DNA of 64,000 nt from Bacillota bacterium (GCA_023435895.1 JAEZLH010000004.1:171816-235815); one strand, 5' to 3'. Positions 45,106-54,865 are shown, counted from the stretch's first letter. Translations and numbers: made by a program. Notes: a model not told the origin generated them from the letters alone.

Positions 45106-45496
45106 ATTATATTGATAAATTTAGTTATAATGTAAGCCTTCATAAATTGGATGAAGCGATTAAGGTTGATTATTTGGCTGACAATATAAGGATATTATGT
45201 GTGATAAAGCGGTTAATAATCCATATTACGTTCTTGTTAATGAATTTAATGGATTGGTGTAGAAAGAATCGATATATTCTTGGGTACAGTATTATTTATA
45301 TAGCAAAAAGTCATAGGTACGGTTGCATTGTTACAGATAACAGCAGTTTATGACATAGAATTCTCAATGTTTCCTTGATTTTTGAGACTTCCATAAAATC
45401 ATATTCGTTCACTTAACAACCTTCTATTGCGGAAAAGTTTCGATTCCATCAATTTGACGAAGGTTTAGGCTTTACTCATTTTTGGATTTGATTTAT

Positions 45497-45523
45497 AATA
45501 TTAAACGTATATACGGTAATATT
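45497..45523. promoter_or_regulatory. Palindromic candidate operator before the VanZ-like gene
   Basis: AATATTA-AA-CGTATATACG-G-TAATATT is an almost perfect dyad, ~70 bases before the start of the VanZ-like gene. It could bind a dimeric regulator; none is adjacent. Confidence 0.35.
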
Positions 45524-45590
45524 AGGAAAATATGTATATTTTGATTTATGGGGGATAGCCTATAACTAAAAAATCGGATGGAGAAGAAAG

Positions 45591-46073
45591 TTGAAGCAGA
45601 GTAAAAAGAGTATCAAGAAAGCCGGTTGGCTTTTATTTTATTTATATATTGTCTTATTGTCTTACTTCCTGTTTTTTAGTGAACGATATGGTAGAGAGAT
45701 TGTAATGAAGGATTATCATTATAATCTGCAATTGTTTAAGGAAATTAATCGCTTTATTCAGTATCGAAGACAATTGGGAATGGAAAGCTTTGTGGTTAAT
45801 ATCCTAGGTAATGTATTGGCATTTGCACCCTTTGGCTTTTTATTGCCCCTGTTAAGTAAAAATTATCGTAAATTTTTTGTGACAGCGTTTTTAAGCTTGT
45901 TTTTTAGCCTTAGTGTGGAGACGATGCAATTATTGCTTCGAGTTGGTATCTTTGATGTGGATGATATTTTTATGAATACAATCGGTGGGATATTGGGATA
46001 TATAGCGTTTACGATGATTCATGGAATAATAATGCTCTTTCATCCCACAGCAAAGAAGAAAAGGGGGAGATAA
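45591..46073 (+). CDS. VanZ-like membrane protein
   Basis: 160 residues; TTG start 45591 after GGAGAAGAAAG. Four hydrophobic segments and the VanZ family pattern NILGNVLAFAPFGFLLP ... FSLSVETMQLLLRVGIFDVDDIFMNTIGGILGY. VanZ proteins confer low-level teicoplanin resistance in some contexts, but the molecular role is unknown. It lies 2 bases before the next small membrane protein gene, likely cotranscribed. Confidence 0.87.
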   Translation: MKQSKKSIKKAGWLLFYLYIVLLSYFLFFSERYGREIVMKDYHYNLQLFKEINRFIQYRRQLGMESFVVNILGNVLAFAPFGFLLPLLSKNYRKFFVTAFLSLFFSLSVETMQLLLRVGIFDVDDIFMNTIGGILGYIAFTMIHGIIMLFHPTAKKKRGR

Positions 46074-46075
46074 GA

Positions 46076-46396
46076 ATGTGGTTTCGACGAAATAAAGAGA
46101 TCCGTTTTTCCGGAAGAAGGCACACAAAACTAGGTATTTTATCTATGGTTATGGGAATTGTGGTGATAATTGGATTTTTGACGATTAGCATGCTGTCAGG
46201 ACTTGCAGGTGGTAAAGGCGGACTGGTGCTTGGAATGATAGGAATCTTATTATTTTTTATGTCAATTGCTGGGCTTACGGTATCCTATAAAGCATTTAAA
46301 AAGAAGGATATTTTTTATGTTTTTCCCATAGCAGGAGCTGTCATTAATGGAATTATGCTGGTTGTTTTGTTTACATTATATTTACTGGGGATTTAG
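46076..46396 (+). CDS. Small three-to-four-helix membrane protein (DUF6142-like)
   Basis: 106 residues. A basic N-terminus (FRRNKEIRFSGRRHTKLG) is followed by hydrophobic segments at ~20-40, ~48-68 and ~82-104. The pattern resembles the DUF6142 proteins common in Lachnospiraceae. GGGGGAGA precedes the ATG. Function unknown; probably coexpressed with the VanZ-like gene. Confidence 0.75.
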   Translation: MWFRRNKEIRFSGRRHTKLGILSMVMGIVVIIGFLTISMLSGLAGGKGGLVLGMIGILLFFMSIAGLTVSYKAFKKKDIFYVFPIAGAVINGIMLVVLFTLYLLGI

Positions 46397-46540
46397 TATA
46401 TGCTCAGATGTCTTATCCTTTATATGTGCGAAATGTGAATGAACGCTGTTTGTAGGGATTTTTGACAACTGAATCTATATTAATAGTTAACTTTATAGAT
46501 TTAACCGGATGAAAATTTTAAATAAAAAAGGGAGGTTCTT

Positions 46541-48616
46541 ATGAAACAAAAAGAATTATTTGCAGACGAGAATAATGAAATCAGAGAAAGATATGAGCTT
46601 GCAATGGAGCGTATAACACTGATAGAACAGGAGCAGACCGTAAAAGAGAAATTTGTCTCCTATTTTAAGGGTCTTGCCGCTTTCTTATTAAAGGTGAAGG
46701 ACGTTGTTAACCTGGTAGAGGAAGATAAGTTAAAGGATCTATCCTTGGAGGAGCTGCAGAAATTAAACAAAGCTCTGTATGAAGACGTGGCAGGGGATCA
46801 TTATGCGACCTCCTTTGCCAACCCTACTTATGCATGTGAGCAGTTTGGAGAACAATATGGACAAATGCTTGCTCTTTTGGCTACCGAGTTAAAGAGAGAA
46901 ATCGTGTTTGCCTATGAAAGCAGACACTATGAACTAACCATTTATCTGGAACTCTTTATCGAGATTTACAATTATTTTGAGGAAGAAGACGAAGATACCC
47001 ACAAGGATATTAAAAAGGCAATCTATGACTTTATGTTTGATTACTGCGATATAATGGTAGATTCAAATATCAGGGAATTAATTGATACGGACATGTCCTT
47101 TGCAAGAGATATTATTATGGATTCCGATTTGAATGATTTACGTTATCTCTATCAGTTTGGTGAATATATTACGGAGAATGAGCTGAAAACCGCTGACTTT
47201 CTGAATTCGCTGCCTCAGGAGCAAATTGATGCGATGGCACATACCTTTACAGAAGGATATCGTTTGGGCTTTATCTCAAATCAGCTTGATTTAAGTAAGA
47301 AAAAGATTGTAAATGTCAGATATCAATTAGGCTTTGAGAGAATGGTTCGCAGTGCAGTACACAAGTTTAGAGCGCTTGGTTTAGAGATATCCATACAAAG
47401 AGCAACCAATGCAGCGGCCATGAAACGTCAGCATTTTAAAATCGGTTACCATGCAACCAGTCCGAATCGTCAATACGATTATGACCATCGTTATGATATT
47501 GGTCTTTTCTTAGATAAAGCCTATAAGGAGAGAAAACTGGAGTGCAATAAAAATAGCGTAGAAAAATATAAAGACAAAACAGTACTCTTTGCAGGACCAG
47601 CTTTGATTCAAGTATTTGGTGAAGAGCTTTTTGCACCTGAGGAAAATCCCAATGCAGTGAAGCTGGATGAACGTCAACAGAAATTGTATGTAGATTTTTA
47701 TAGTGAAGATAGTGCGGTAAAGCAAAAGTACATGAAGTTGGAAGAGACCTCCTTTACGATAATTTCATATCCTGTTCCTCAGATAGGTGATGATTTCAAT
47801 GATATCTTTAAGGAAACAGTTAAGGTTAATACGCTTGACAGCGATTTGTACGGAAGAATTCAGCAGCGTATTATTGATGTCTTAGACCAGGGAGACCAGG
47901 TTCATGTTCTGGGAGCCGGTAAGAACCATACCGATATTACCGTAAATCTTTATGAACTGAACGATCCCTCCAGTGAAACAATATTTGAAAACTGTGTAGC
48001 AGATGTTAATATTCCGGTGGGTGAAGTGTTCACTTCTCCTGTGCTGAAAGGAACCAATGGAACTCTTCATGTGCCGAAGATTTATCTTAATGATTTGGAG
48101 TACAGAGAATTGGAGCTGGTATTTGAAGATGGAAGAATCGCATCCTATAGCTGTAAGAATTATGAGGATGAAGAAAAGAATAAGAGTTATTTGAAAGAGA
48201 ATTTGTTCTCCAATCAAGAAGCTCTTCCGATAGGTGAATTTGCCATTGGAACGAATACCACCGCTTATATGATGGCGAAGAAGTTTGATATCGCCTCAAG
48301 ACTGCCCATTCTGATTGCAGAAAAGACCGGACCTCATTTTGCGATCGGTGATACTTGTTATAAGTATTCAGAAGACACGGTTACCTATAATTCAGATGGA
48401 AAGAAGGTTGTTGCCAGGGACAATGAAGTATCCATCCTTCGCAAGAGTGAACCGGAGAAGGCATATTTTAATTGCCATACCGATATTACCCTTCCCTATG
48501 ATGAATTAAAGGAGATTAGTGTAATTAAGAAGGACGGCACCGTAATTCCGATTATCCTGGATGCCAGATTCGTGCTTGATGGAACTGAGGAACTTAATAA
48601 AGCATTCGATGAATAA
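46541..48616 (+). CDS. M29-family metallo-aminopeptidase with long N-terminal extension
   Basis: 691 residues. The C-terminal ~400 residues show the M29 (aminopeptidase S/T/II) metal ligands in order: PVGEVFTSP, LPIGEFAIGTN, TGPHFAIGDT and NCHTDI. M29 enzymes are usually ~370-410 residues. Here ~280 additional residues, mostly helical and acidic (EIYNYFEEEDED), precede them. It probably removes N-terminal residues from peptides in the cytoplasm, as no signal peptide is seen. The function of the extension is unknown. GGGAGG precedes the ATG. Confidence 0.82.
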   Translation: MKQKELFADENNEIRERYELAMERITLIEQEQTVKEKFVSYFKGLAAFLLKVKDVVNLVEEDKLKDLSLEELQKLNKALYEDVAGDHYATSFANPTYACEQFGEQYGQMLALLATELKREIVFAYESRHYELTIYLELFIEIYNYFEEEDEDTHKDIKKAIYDFMFDYCDIMVDSNIRELIDTDMSFARDIIMDSDLNDLRYLYQFGEYITENELKTADFLNSLPQEQIDAMAHTFTEGYRLGFISNQLDLSKKKIVNVRYQLGFERMVRSAVHKFRALGLEISIQRATNAAAMKRQHFKIGYHATSPNRQYDYDHRYDIGLFLDKAYKERKLECNKNSVEKYKDKTVLFAGPALIQVFGEELFAPEENPNAVKLDERQQKLYVDFYSEDSAVKQKYMKLEETSFTIISYPVPQIGDDFNDIFKETVKVNTLDSDLYGRIQQRIIDVLDQGDQVHVLGAGKNHTDITVNLYELNDPSSETIFENCVADVNIPVGEVFTSPVLKGTNGTLHVPKIYLNDLEYRELELVFEDGRIASYSCKNYEDEEKNKSYLKENLFSNQEALPIGEFAIGTNTTAYMMAKKFDIASRLPILIAEKTGPHFAIGDTCYKYSEDTVTYNSDGKKVVARDNEVSILRKSEPEKAYFNCHTDITLPYDELKEISVIKKDGTVIPIILDARFVLDGTEELNKAFDE

Positions 48617-48663
48617 AAATAAAACCCCAACGATTCATAAAGGGTCATAAAGGAGGGTCATAT

Positions 48664-49380
48664 ATGTTAAGGATTATAAACTTTACAAAAAGCTACGGTA
48701 ATACGGACAAAAAGGCAGTGGATAACTTGAATCTTGAGGTGCAGAGCGGAGATATATTCGGCTTCATTGGTCATAACGGTGCAGGAAAAACAACTACAAT
48801 TCGTTCTGTGGTTGGAGTTTTGGATTTTGAGGGTGGAGACATCTTAATTGATGGAGTTTCCATACGAAAAGATCCGGTAGCCTGTAAGAAAATACTTGCT
48901 TATATTCCGGATAATCCTGACTTGTATGACCATCTGACCGGAATTGCTTATCTGAACTTTATTGGAGATATCTATGAAGTAAATAAAGCAGAACGAGAAG
49001 CCTTAATTAGGGAGTATGCGGATACCTTTGAATTGACACAGAATTTAGGGGATTCCATATCCTCCTATTCTCATGGCATGAAGCAGAAGCTTGCCATTAT
49101 TTCTGCATTGATACATAAACCAAAGCTCCTGGTACTGGATGAACCCTTTGTTGGACTTGACCCTAAGGCGGCACATACCCTGAAAACGATTATGACAAAT
49201 CTCTGTAAGGAGGGCGGGGCAATCTTTTTCTCAACCCACGTACTGGAAGTAGCAGAAAAGCTCTGCAATAAAATAGCCATTATTAAAGGTGGAAAGTTGG
49301 TGTCTTGCGGGACTACGGACGAAGTTAGGGGTAACAGCAGTCTAGAGGATGTATTCCTTGAATTGATTGAGGTGAAGTAG
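48664..49380 (+). CDS. ABC transporter ATP-binding protein
   Basis: 238 residues. Walker A GHNGAGKTTTIRS, a signature-like SYSHGMKQKLAII (Gly-Gly replaced by His-Gly, common in this group), Walker B LLVLDEPFVGLD and H-loop STHVLE. It is an ABC-2-type exporter ATPase. It abuts its permease gene by one base. AAGGAGG precedes ATG 48664. Confidence 0.93.
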   Translation: MLRIINFTKSYGNTDKKAVDNLNLEVQSGDIFGFIGHNGAGKTTTIRSVVGVLDFEGGDILIDGVSIRKDPVACKKILAYIPDNPDLYDHLTGIAYLNFIGDIYEVNKAEREALIREYADTFELTQNLGDSISSYSHGMKQKLAIISALIHKPKLLVLDEPFVGLDPKAAHTLKTIMTNLCKEGGAIFFSTHVLEVAEKLCNKIAIIKGGKLVSCGTTDEVRGNSSLEDVFLELIEVK

Positions 49381-49381
49381 T

Positions 49382-50953
49382 ATGGGAAAAATATTTCATT
49401 TAGTCAGGGTACAGCTAGGGGCAGTTCTCAGTGATACGCTTTCCATCGGGAAAAATCGTAACAAAAGACCAAAATTACTACTGGGAGGGGTACTATTCTT
49501 CTCCATTGTGATGAGTCTTGTTGTATTTATATATTCTATGATGATTGGCGTTGGTTTAAAGATGTTTGATAGCTTGGAATTGCTGCCGGCACTTGTGATG
49601 GCGGCTACAAGCTTTGTGGTTTTAATGACGACCATTTTCAAAGTAAAGGGTACTATCTTTGGCTTTCGTGATTATGATATGGTAATGAGCCTTCCGGTTA
49701 GTACAGGAGCTATCGCGATCAGCCGTTTATTAATTTTGTATAGCTTAAATATTTTATTTGTATTAATCATGATGGTTCCCATGACCATTGCGTACGCTAT
49801 TTTGGCAGCTCCGGGTATATATTTTTATATACTTAGCATCATCAGTATATTCATTGTCCCATTGGTACCAATCATTATTGCATCATTGATTGGTACTCTG
49901 ATTGCATTTATTGCATCCAAGTTTAAACGAAGCAATCTGATTAATTTGATTATATCAATTGCATTCTTTGCAGCAATTATTTCATCAAGTTTTATGGTAA
50001 AGAGCGATGGAGATATGCTTTTAAATATTGCAAACTCCATTACAAGCCGCATTAATCAAATTTATCCTCTAGCTCCTTACTATGCAAAAGGAGTAGCGCA
50101 GCAAGATATCTTATCGTATTTGATATTTGCGGGAGTATCCATAATTGCGTTTCTTCTGTATACTGTGTTATTCCATAGAGTATTTAAAAAGCTTAACACG
50201 CTCATGATGAATGGTCGTGCTAGGTCTAACTATAAGATGGGAGAGCTAAAAACCTCTTCTCCCATTCGTGCTCTTTATGGGAAAGAAATAAAACGATATT
50301 TTTCTTCCACATTATATGTATTAAACACAGCAATCGGTATGGTAATGTTGACAATTGGTGCGATTGCACTTAACTTTGTGGATTTAAATCAAGTATTGGA
50401 GAACGGAGAAGCAGCGAAGGTATTCGTAGATTATATTCCTGTTTATGTGGTTTTTTGTGTTGTGCTTAGCTGTACGACTATGGTATCCATATCCCTAGAA
50501 GGAAAGAGTCTGTGGATCTTAAAATCCATGCCGATTTCCCCAAGAACCATCTATCATGCGAAAATCGGTTTGAATTTGACAATTATAGCTCCATCCGTTT
50601 TGGATGTATTGTTAATTGGCTTTGCACTCAGAGTTGATATCGTAAAGATTTTCTTCTTGCTGCTAATAACAGTCGCTTGCGCAATACTTATCAGTTTGTT
50701 CGGTTTATTGATTAATTTGCTAATACCAAATTTCAACTGGACAGCAGAGGTAACGGTAATTAAGCAGAGTGCAGCTACCATGATAACCATATTCTCAGGC
50801 ATGGGATATGCAGCACTTTTCCCGATAATTATGGCAATCCTACCGGGTACCATATTGGCTTACTTCTCTTATTTTGCGTTAAGCACAGTGCTCTGCTTTG
50901 TACTTTATAAGATAATCATGAGTTATGGCGTGAAACGCTTCTATACTCTGTGA
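49382..50953 (+). CDS. ABC transporter permease
   Basis: 523 residues, with about 12 hydrophobic segments (for example VMAATSFVVLMTTIF and LLLITVACAILISLFGLLINLL) in two halves around a ~40-residue cytoplasmic loop. A partner of the preceding ATPase. The layout resembles large ABC-2-type permeases with unknown substrates in Firmicutes. A palindromic repeat follows 30 bases downstream and may serve as terminator. Confidence 0.85.
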   Translation: MGKIFHLVRVQLGAVLSDTLSIGKNRNKRPKLLLGGVLFFSIVMSLVVFIYSMMIGVGLKMFDSLELLPALVMAATSFVVLMTTIFKVKGTIFGFRDYDMVMSLPVSTGAIAISRLLILYSLNILFVLIMMVPMTIAYAILAAPGIYFYILSIISIFIVPLVPIIIASLIGTLIAFIASKFKRSNLINLIISIAFFAAIISSSFMVKSDGDMLLNIANSITSRINQIYPLAPYYAKGVAQQDILSYLIFAGVSIIAFLLYTVLFHRVFKKLNTLMMNGRARSNYKMGELKTSSPIRALYGKEIKRYFSSTLYVLNTAIGMVMLTIGAIALNFVDLNQVLENGEAAKVFVDYIPVYVVFCVVLSCTTMVSISLEGKSLWILKSMPISPRTIYHAKIGLNLTIIAPSVLDVLLIGFALRVDIVKIFFLLLITVACAILISLFGLLINLLIPNFNWTAEVTVIKQSAATMITIFSGMGYAALFPIIMAILPGTILAYFSYFALSTVLCFVLYKIIMSYGVKRFYTL

Positions 50954-50982
50954 GTAATAAATAAGGTCAGGCATTAAATATT

Positions 50983-51102
50983 GATTCGGATGTTAAATCC
51001 CCTTTTTTACAGCTGTATTGGCAATTGTTACGAAGCAAAAAGACTCATGCTTTATGTAAATCACCAATGAACTGCGTTGAAAGGGCGTTTGATATCCGAA
51101 TC
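50983..51102. repeat. Dispersed palindromic intergenic repeat, copy F
   Basis: A 120-base unit with inverted ends GATTCGGATGTTAAATCCCC and the complement of GATTCGGATATCAAACGCCC. TTGGCAATTG lies within. It sits between the permease and purM. The ~270 bases after it up to purM show no further feature I can support. Confidence 0.6.
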
Positions 51103-51370
51103 ATTTTCAATTATCATAATAATAATCAAAGAAAAGGAATGAATGGAACGGATGGATGAATAAGAAAAGTGGAATACTTAAGAGATGAAAGTTTCATTAA
51201 AATAATTATTACTTATAGATGGCTGCGAATATATTAGTCTGTCTAATAAGTTCTATAAGAAATTATCTGACAAAAGATAAGGACAAAATAAATGTAATAT
51301 GCTAAAATGTGAGCAGAAAGAATGTCAAACACGGCAGAGAAGCTGTCATATCCAAATGGGAGGATCACGA

Positions 51371-52396
51371 ATGGACTATAAGAACGCTGGAGTAGATATT
51401 GAAGCAGGATATAAAGCGGTAGACCTGATGAAAGAGCATATTAAAGGAACAATGCGTAAAGAGGTATTAGGCGGAATTGGCGGCTTCTCAGGAGCATTTT
51501 CCCTGGAGAGCTTTAAAAATATGGAACAACCTACTTTGGTATCCGGAACTGACGGTGTTGGTACGAAATTAAAGCTGGCTTTTATATTGGACAAACATGA
51601 TACAATCGGTATTGACTGTGTGGCAATGTGTGTTAATGATATTGCCTGTGCAGGCGGTGAACCGTTATTCTTCTTAGATTATATTGCATGCGGAAAAAAT
51701 GAACCTGAGAAAATTGCAACAATTGTAAAAGGTGTAGCAGACGGCTGTAAACAGGCGGGAGCTGCATTGATTGGTGGAGAAACCGCAGAAATGCCTGGTT
51801 TTTATCCCATAGATGAGTATGATTTGGCTGGCTTTGCGGTAGGAATTGTAGATCAAAAGCAGTTAATTACCGGTGCAAGCCTGAAAGCTGGGGACACCTT
51901 AATCGGAATCGCTTCCTCCGGTATTCACAGTAACGGCTATTCCTTAGTTCGTAAGGTATTTCGTATGCAGCATGAAATTCTTGATACTTATTATGAATCC
52001 TTAGGTGCAACCCTTGGTGAGACCTTATTAACACCAACTAAAATCTATGTAAATACATTAAAATCCTTAAAACAAGGAAATGTTACCATAAAATCCTGTA
52101 GTCATATCACCGGTGGCGGTTTCTATGAAAATATACCGAGAATGCTGCCAGAAGGAATTCACGCAATGGTAAAGAAGAACAGCTATGATGTTCCTCCGAT
52201 CTTTAGCATGCTTCAAAAAGATGGGGATATCACAGAACAGATTATGTACAATACTTATAATATGGGTCTTGGTATGATTATTGGCGTGGATAGCGCGGAT
52301 GCTGATAAAGCGCTTCAATTAATTCGTGAAGCAGGAGAGAAGGCATATATTGTTGGCGAAGCCATAAGCGGTGCGAAGGGAGTAACCTTATGCTAA
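51371..52396 (+). CDS. purM: Phosphoribosylformylglycinamidine cyclo-ligase
   Basis: 341 residues from ATG 51371, placed after GGGAGG; an in-frame ATG 51299 would add 24 non-family residues. AIR synthetase, fifth step of purine synthesis. It shows FSLESFK, SGTDGVGTKLKLAF, DCVAMCVNDIACAGGEPLFFLDY, LIGGETAEMPGFY and SHITGGGFYENIPRML. It overlaps purN by 7 bases (ATGCTAA), giving coupled translation. Confidence 0.95.
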   Translation: MDYKNAGVDIEAGYKAVDLMKEHIKGTMRKEVLGGIGGFSGAFSLESFKNMEQPTLVSGTDGVGTKLKLAFILDKHDTIGIDCVAMCVNDIACAGGEPLFFLDYIACGKNEPEKIATIVKGVADGCKQAGAALIGGETAEMPGFYPIDEYDLAGFAVGIVDQKQLITGASLKAGDTLIGIASSGIHSNGYSLVRKVFRMQHEILDTYYESLGATLGETLLTPTKIYVNTLKSLKQGNVTIKSCSHITGGGFYENIPRMLPEGIHAMVKKNSYDVPPIFSMLQKDGDITEQIMYNTYNMGLGMIIGVDSADADKALQLIREAGEKAYIVGEAISGAKGVTLC

Positions 52397-53016
52397 AGCT
52401 TGCTGTTATGGTATCAGGGGGAGGAACGAACCTCCAGGCTCTGATTGATCAGATAGAACAGAATAAGCTTCCAGGTATTAAAATTGAAGTTGTAATTAGC
52501 AATAATAAGAATGCCTATGCTTTGGAACGGGCAAAAAATCAGGGCATTAAGACACAAACCATCTCAAAGAAGGATTATCCCTCTTTCGAAGCATTCACAG
52601 AGGATTTTCTTGTGATGTTAGGGCAATATCAGGTTGATTTGATTGTGCTTGCAGGATGTTTGATGATAATTCCTAATAAGGTGGTCCAGAGTTATAAGAA
52701 TCGCATTATCAATATCCATCCCTCTCTAATACCGGCCTTTTGCGGAGATGGTTTCTATGGTTTAAAAGTCCATGAGGAGGCACTTTCCAGAGGAGTTAAG
52801 ATTACAGGGGCGACCGTCCATTATGTGGATGAAGGAACCGATACCGGACCGATAATATTACAGAAAGCGGTAATGGTTGAGGAGGGAGATACTCCTGAAC
52901 TACTTCAAAAAAGAGTAATGGAGCAAGCTGAGTGGGAAATCCTTCCTAAGGCGGTGCGTCTGATTGCAGAGAATAGGGTAGTGGTTGAAAATAATCATGT
53001 AAGAATTCTAACATAA
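52390..53016 (+). CDS. purN: Phosphoribosylglycinamide formyltransferase
   Basis: 208 residues. Transfers a formyl group from 10-formyltetrahydrofolate to GAR. N-terminal VMVSGGGTNLQALIDQ; the catalytic region INIHPSLIPAFCGDGFYGLKVHEEAL with His; and GATVHYVDEGTDTGPII with catalytic Asp. The family's usual Asn of the catalytic triad corresponds to the start of INIHPSL. It starts inside the end of purM. Confidence 0.95.
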   Translation: MLKLAVMVSGGGTNLQALIDQIEQNKLPGIKIEVVISNNKNAYALERAKNQGIKTQTISKKDYPSFEAFTEDFLVMLGQYQVDLIVLAGCLMIIPNKVVQSYKNRIINIHPSLIPAFCGDGFYGLKVHEEALSRGVKITGATVHYVDEGTDTGPIILQKAVMVEEGDTPELLQKRVMEQAEWEILPKAVRLIAENRVVVENNHVRILT

Positions 53017-53022
53017 ATAAAT

Positions 53023-53137
53023 GATTCGGGAGTTAAAAGCCCTATCAGCACAGTGGCAATAGAAATTTATACAGAGGCTTTATGCTATGTGTAAAGAGGT
53101 TTGGATCGCTGGTCAAAGGGTTTTTAACAAACGAATC
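53023..53137. repeat. Dispersed palindromic intergenic repeat, copy E
   Basis: A 115-base unit with inverted ends GATTCGGGAGTTAAAAGCCC and the complement of GATTCGTTTGTTAAAAACCC. CAGTGGCAATAGAAATTTATAC lies inside. It sits between purN and purD, starting only seven bases after the purN stop, and may act as a hairpin that tunes purD expression. Confidence 0.65.
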
Positions 53138-53264
53138 GTAAATGCAAAACAGACAGCTGATGATAGGAATCCGCTATCTGTTTTTTAAATTATCAATAAT
53201 AAAGTGATTCTGTTCCATATTGTGCAGGGTCGTTTCATAATAACAAAATGAACGGAGGATGGCT

Positions 53265-54536
53265 ATGAAAGTATTGGTTATTGGCGGTGGCGGAAGAGAG
53301 CATGCAATCGCAAAAAAAGTAGCACAGAGCAAAAAGGTGGATCAATTATTTTGCGCACCGGGTAATGCAGGGATTGAGGATTTTGCAACCTGTGTGGGTA
53401 TCGAGGTAAGGGAATTTGATGCACTGGCAGATTTTGCGGAGCGTGAGCAAATTGATTTGACGGTTGTAGGTCCGGATGATCCGCTTGTAGCAGGTGTGGT
53501 GGATGTGTTTGAAAAAAGAGGATTAAGAGTATTTGGTCCCCGAAAGAAGGCTGCATTTATTGAAGGATCAAAAGCATTTTCAAAGGATCTTATGAAAAAA
53601 TATCAGATTCCTTCCGCAGCGTATGAAACTTTTGATTCCTCTGAAGCAGCAATCGAATACCTCTCAAAAAGCAAATTCCCGATAGTACTGAAAGCTGACG
53701 GTTTAGCACTTGGTAAGGGGGTTTTAATCTGCAATAATTATGAGGAAGCAGTTGCAGGTGTAAAACAAATTATGGAGGACAAGCAATTTGGAAGTGCCGG
53801 AGACCGCCTGGTTATCGAAGAGTTTATGACGGGGCGAGAAGTATCCGTCCTTGCATTCTGCGATGGTACCCGTGTTCTGCCCATGACCAGTGCACAGGAT
53901 CATAAACGCGCCAAAGACAATGATCAGGGATTAAATACCGGTGGTATGGGAACCTTTTCCCCTAGTCCGTTTTATACAGAGGAAGTAGATGAGTTTTGTA
54001 AAAAATATATCTATCAACCTACAATTGATGCAATGAAGGCAGAAGGAAGAGATTTTATTGGTATTCTGTTTGTTGGATTAATGCTGACCGAAGATGGGCC
54101 AAAGGTTGTGGAATACAATGCTCGCTTTGGTGATCCCGAGGCACAAGTAATTCTTCCTAGAATGAAGAATGATATTGTTGAGGTTTTTGAAGCATGTATT
54201 GATGGAAAGCTGGATGAGATCAAGCTGGAATTTGAGGATAATGCGGCAGTTTGTGTGATTTTAGCCTCTGCCGGTTACCCGGAGCATTATGAGAAAGGCT
54301 TCGTAATCAAAGGGTTAGAGTCCTTTCAAGGGAAGGATGATTACTTTGTGTTCCATGCAGGATCAAAGTTCTCAGGAGAAGAAATCGTTACAAACGGAGG
54401 ACGAGTACTTGGTGTAACCGCCACAGGCAAGGATTTGAAGGAAGCTAGAAGAAAGGCTTATGAAGCGACTGCTTGGATTGACTTTGATAATAAATATATG
54501 AGAAATGATATTGGCAAGGCGATTGATGAAGCATAA
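53265..54536 (+). CDS. purD: Phosphoribosylamine-glycine ligase
   Basis: 423 residues from ATG 53265, 6 bases after GGAGG; the ATG at 53259 touches that site. GAR synthetase, second step of purine synthesis, an ATP-grasp enzyme: VIGGGGREHAIAKKV, VVGPDDPLVAG, FPIVLKADGLALGKGVLI, and MTGREVSVLAF with QDHKRAKDNDQGLNTGGMG and EYNARFGDPEAQVI. purH, which often lies between purN and purD, is absent here; a palindromic repeat occupies that spot. Confidence 0.95.
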   Translation: MKVLVIGGGGREHAIAKKVAQSKKVDQLFCAPGNAGIEDFATCVGIEVREFDALADFAEREQIDLTVVGPDDPLVAGVVDVFEKRGLRVFGPRKKAAFIEGSKAFSKDLMKKYQIPSAAYETFDSSEAAIEYLSKSKFPIVLKADGLALGKGVLICNNYEEAVAGVKQIMEDKQFGSAGDRLVIEEFMTGREVSVLAFCDGTRVLPMTSAQDHKRAKDNDQGLNTGGMGTFSPSPFYTEEVDEFCKKYIYQPTIDAMKAEGRDFIGILFVGLMLTEDGPKVVEYNARFGDPEAQVILPRMKNDIVEVFEACIDGKLDEIKLEFEDNAAVCVILASAGYPEHYEKGFVIKGLESFQGKDDYFVFHAGSKFSGEEIVTNGGRVLGVTATGKDLKEARRKAYEATAWIDFDNKYMRNDIGKAIDEA

Positions 54537-54556
54537 TATAGCTATGAATTAATAAT

Positions 54557-54602
54557 AATTGCTGTAGTCTGCAGAGGAACACAGGCAGAAGCACAATTTT
54601 TT
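54557..54602 (+). terminator. Probable terminator after purD
   Basis: AATTG/CAATT and TCTGC/GCAGA arms with an internal loop, followed by a T-run. 20 bases after the purD stop. The rest of this 329-base gap has no gene. Confidence 0.5.
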
Positions 54603-54779
54603 GAATTATTATGCGAGGGAAACATATTGTGGGTATGAACGATATGAATGATAGGAAAAAATCCACCATATGATGTAGAATTAATATATGTTATAAGTGT
54701 GTGTGTTTTGAATATGGATTAAAAGGCTATGGATTAGAAGTGTCTATGTGATTAATTTTTATCTTATATTTATACAAGA

Positions 54780-54843
54780 AGGGGCTGCGTAGTAAAAATA
54801 ACTTTGTGATATATCAAAGTATTTCTATTACACAGCCCTTTCC
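54780..54843 (-). terminator. Terminator of the aldo-keto reductase gene, probably bidirectional
   Basis: GGGCTG ... CAGCCC arms with further pairing of GTAGTAAAAATA/TATTTCTATTAC and a central ACTTTG/CAAAGT stem, so a long hairpin between convergent genes. T-rich stretches flank it. Confidence 0.65.
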
Positions 54844-54865
54844 ATATGTTATGAAATAGTTGGTT

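Noticed and set aside
45147..45353. 68-codon ORF between the hydrogenase and VanZ-like genes
   Set aside because: No ribosome binding site, no recognisable family, in an AT-rich intergenic stretch.
51299..51370. 24-residue N-terminal extension of PurM
   Set aside because: Cys/Arg-rich stretch outside the family; GGGAGG precedes ATG 51371.
51103..51370. Purine riboswitch upstream of purM
   Set aside because: I looked for the conserved three-way-junction elements and could not find them.
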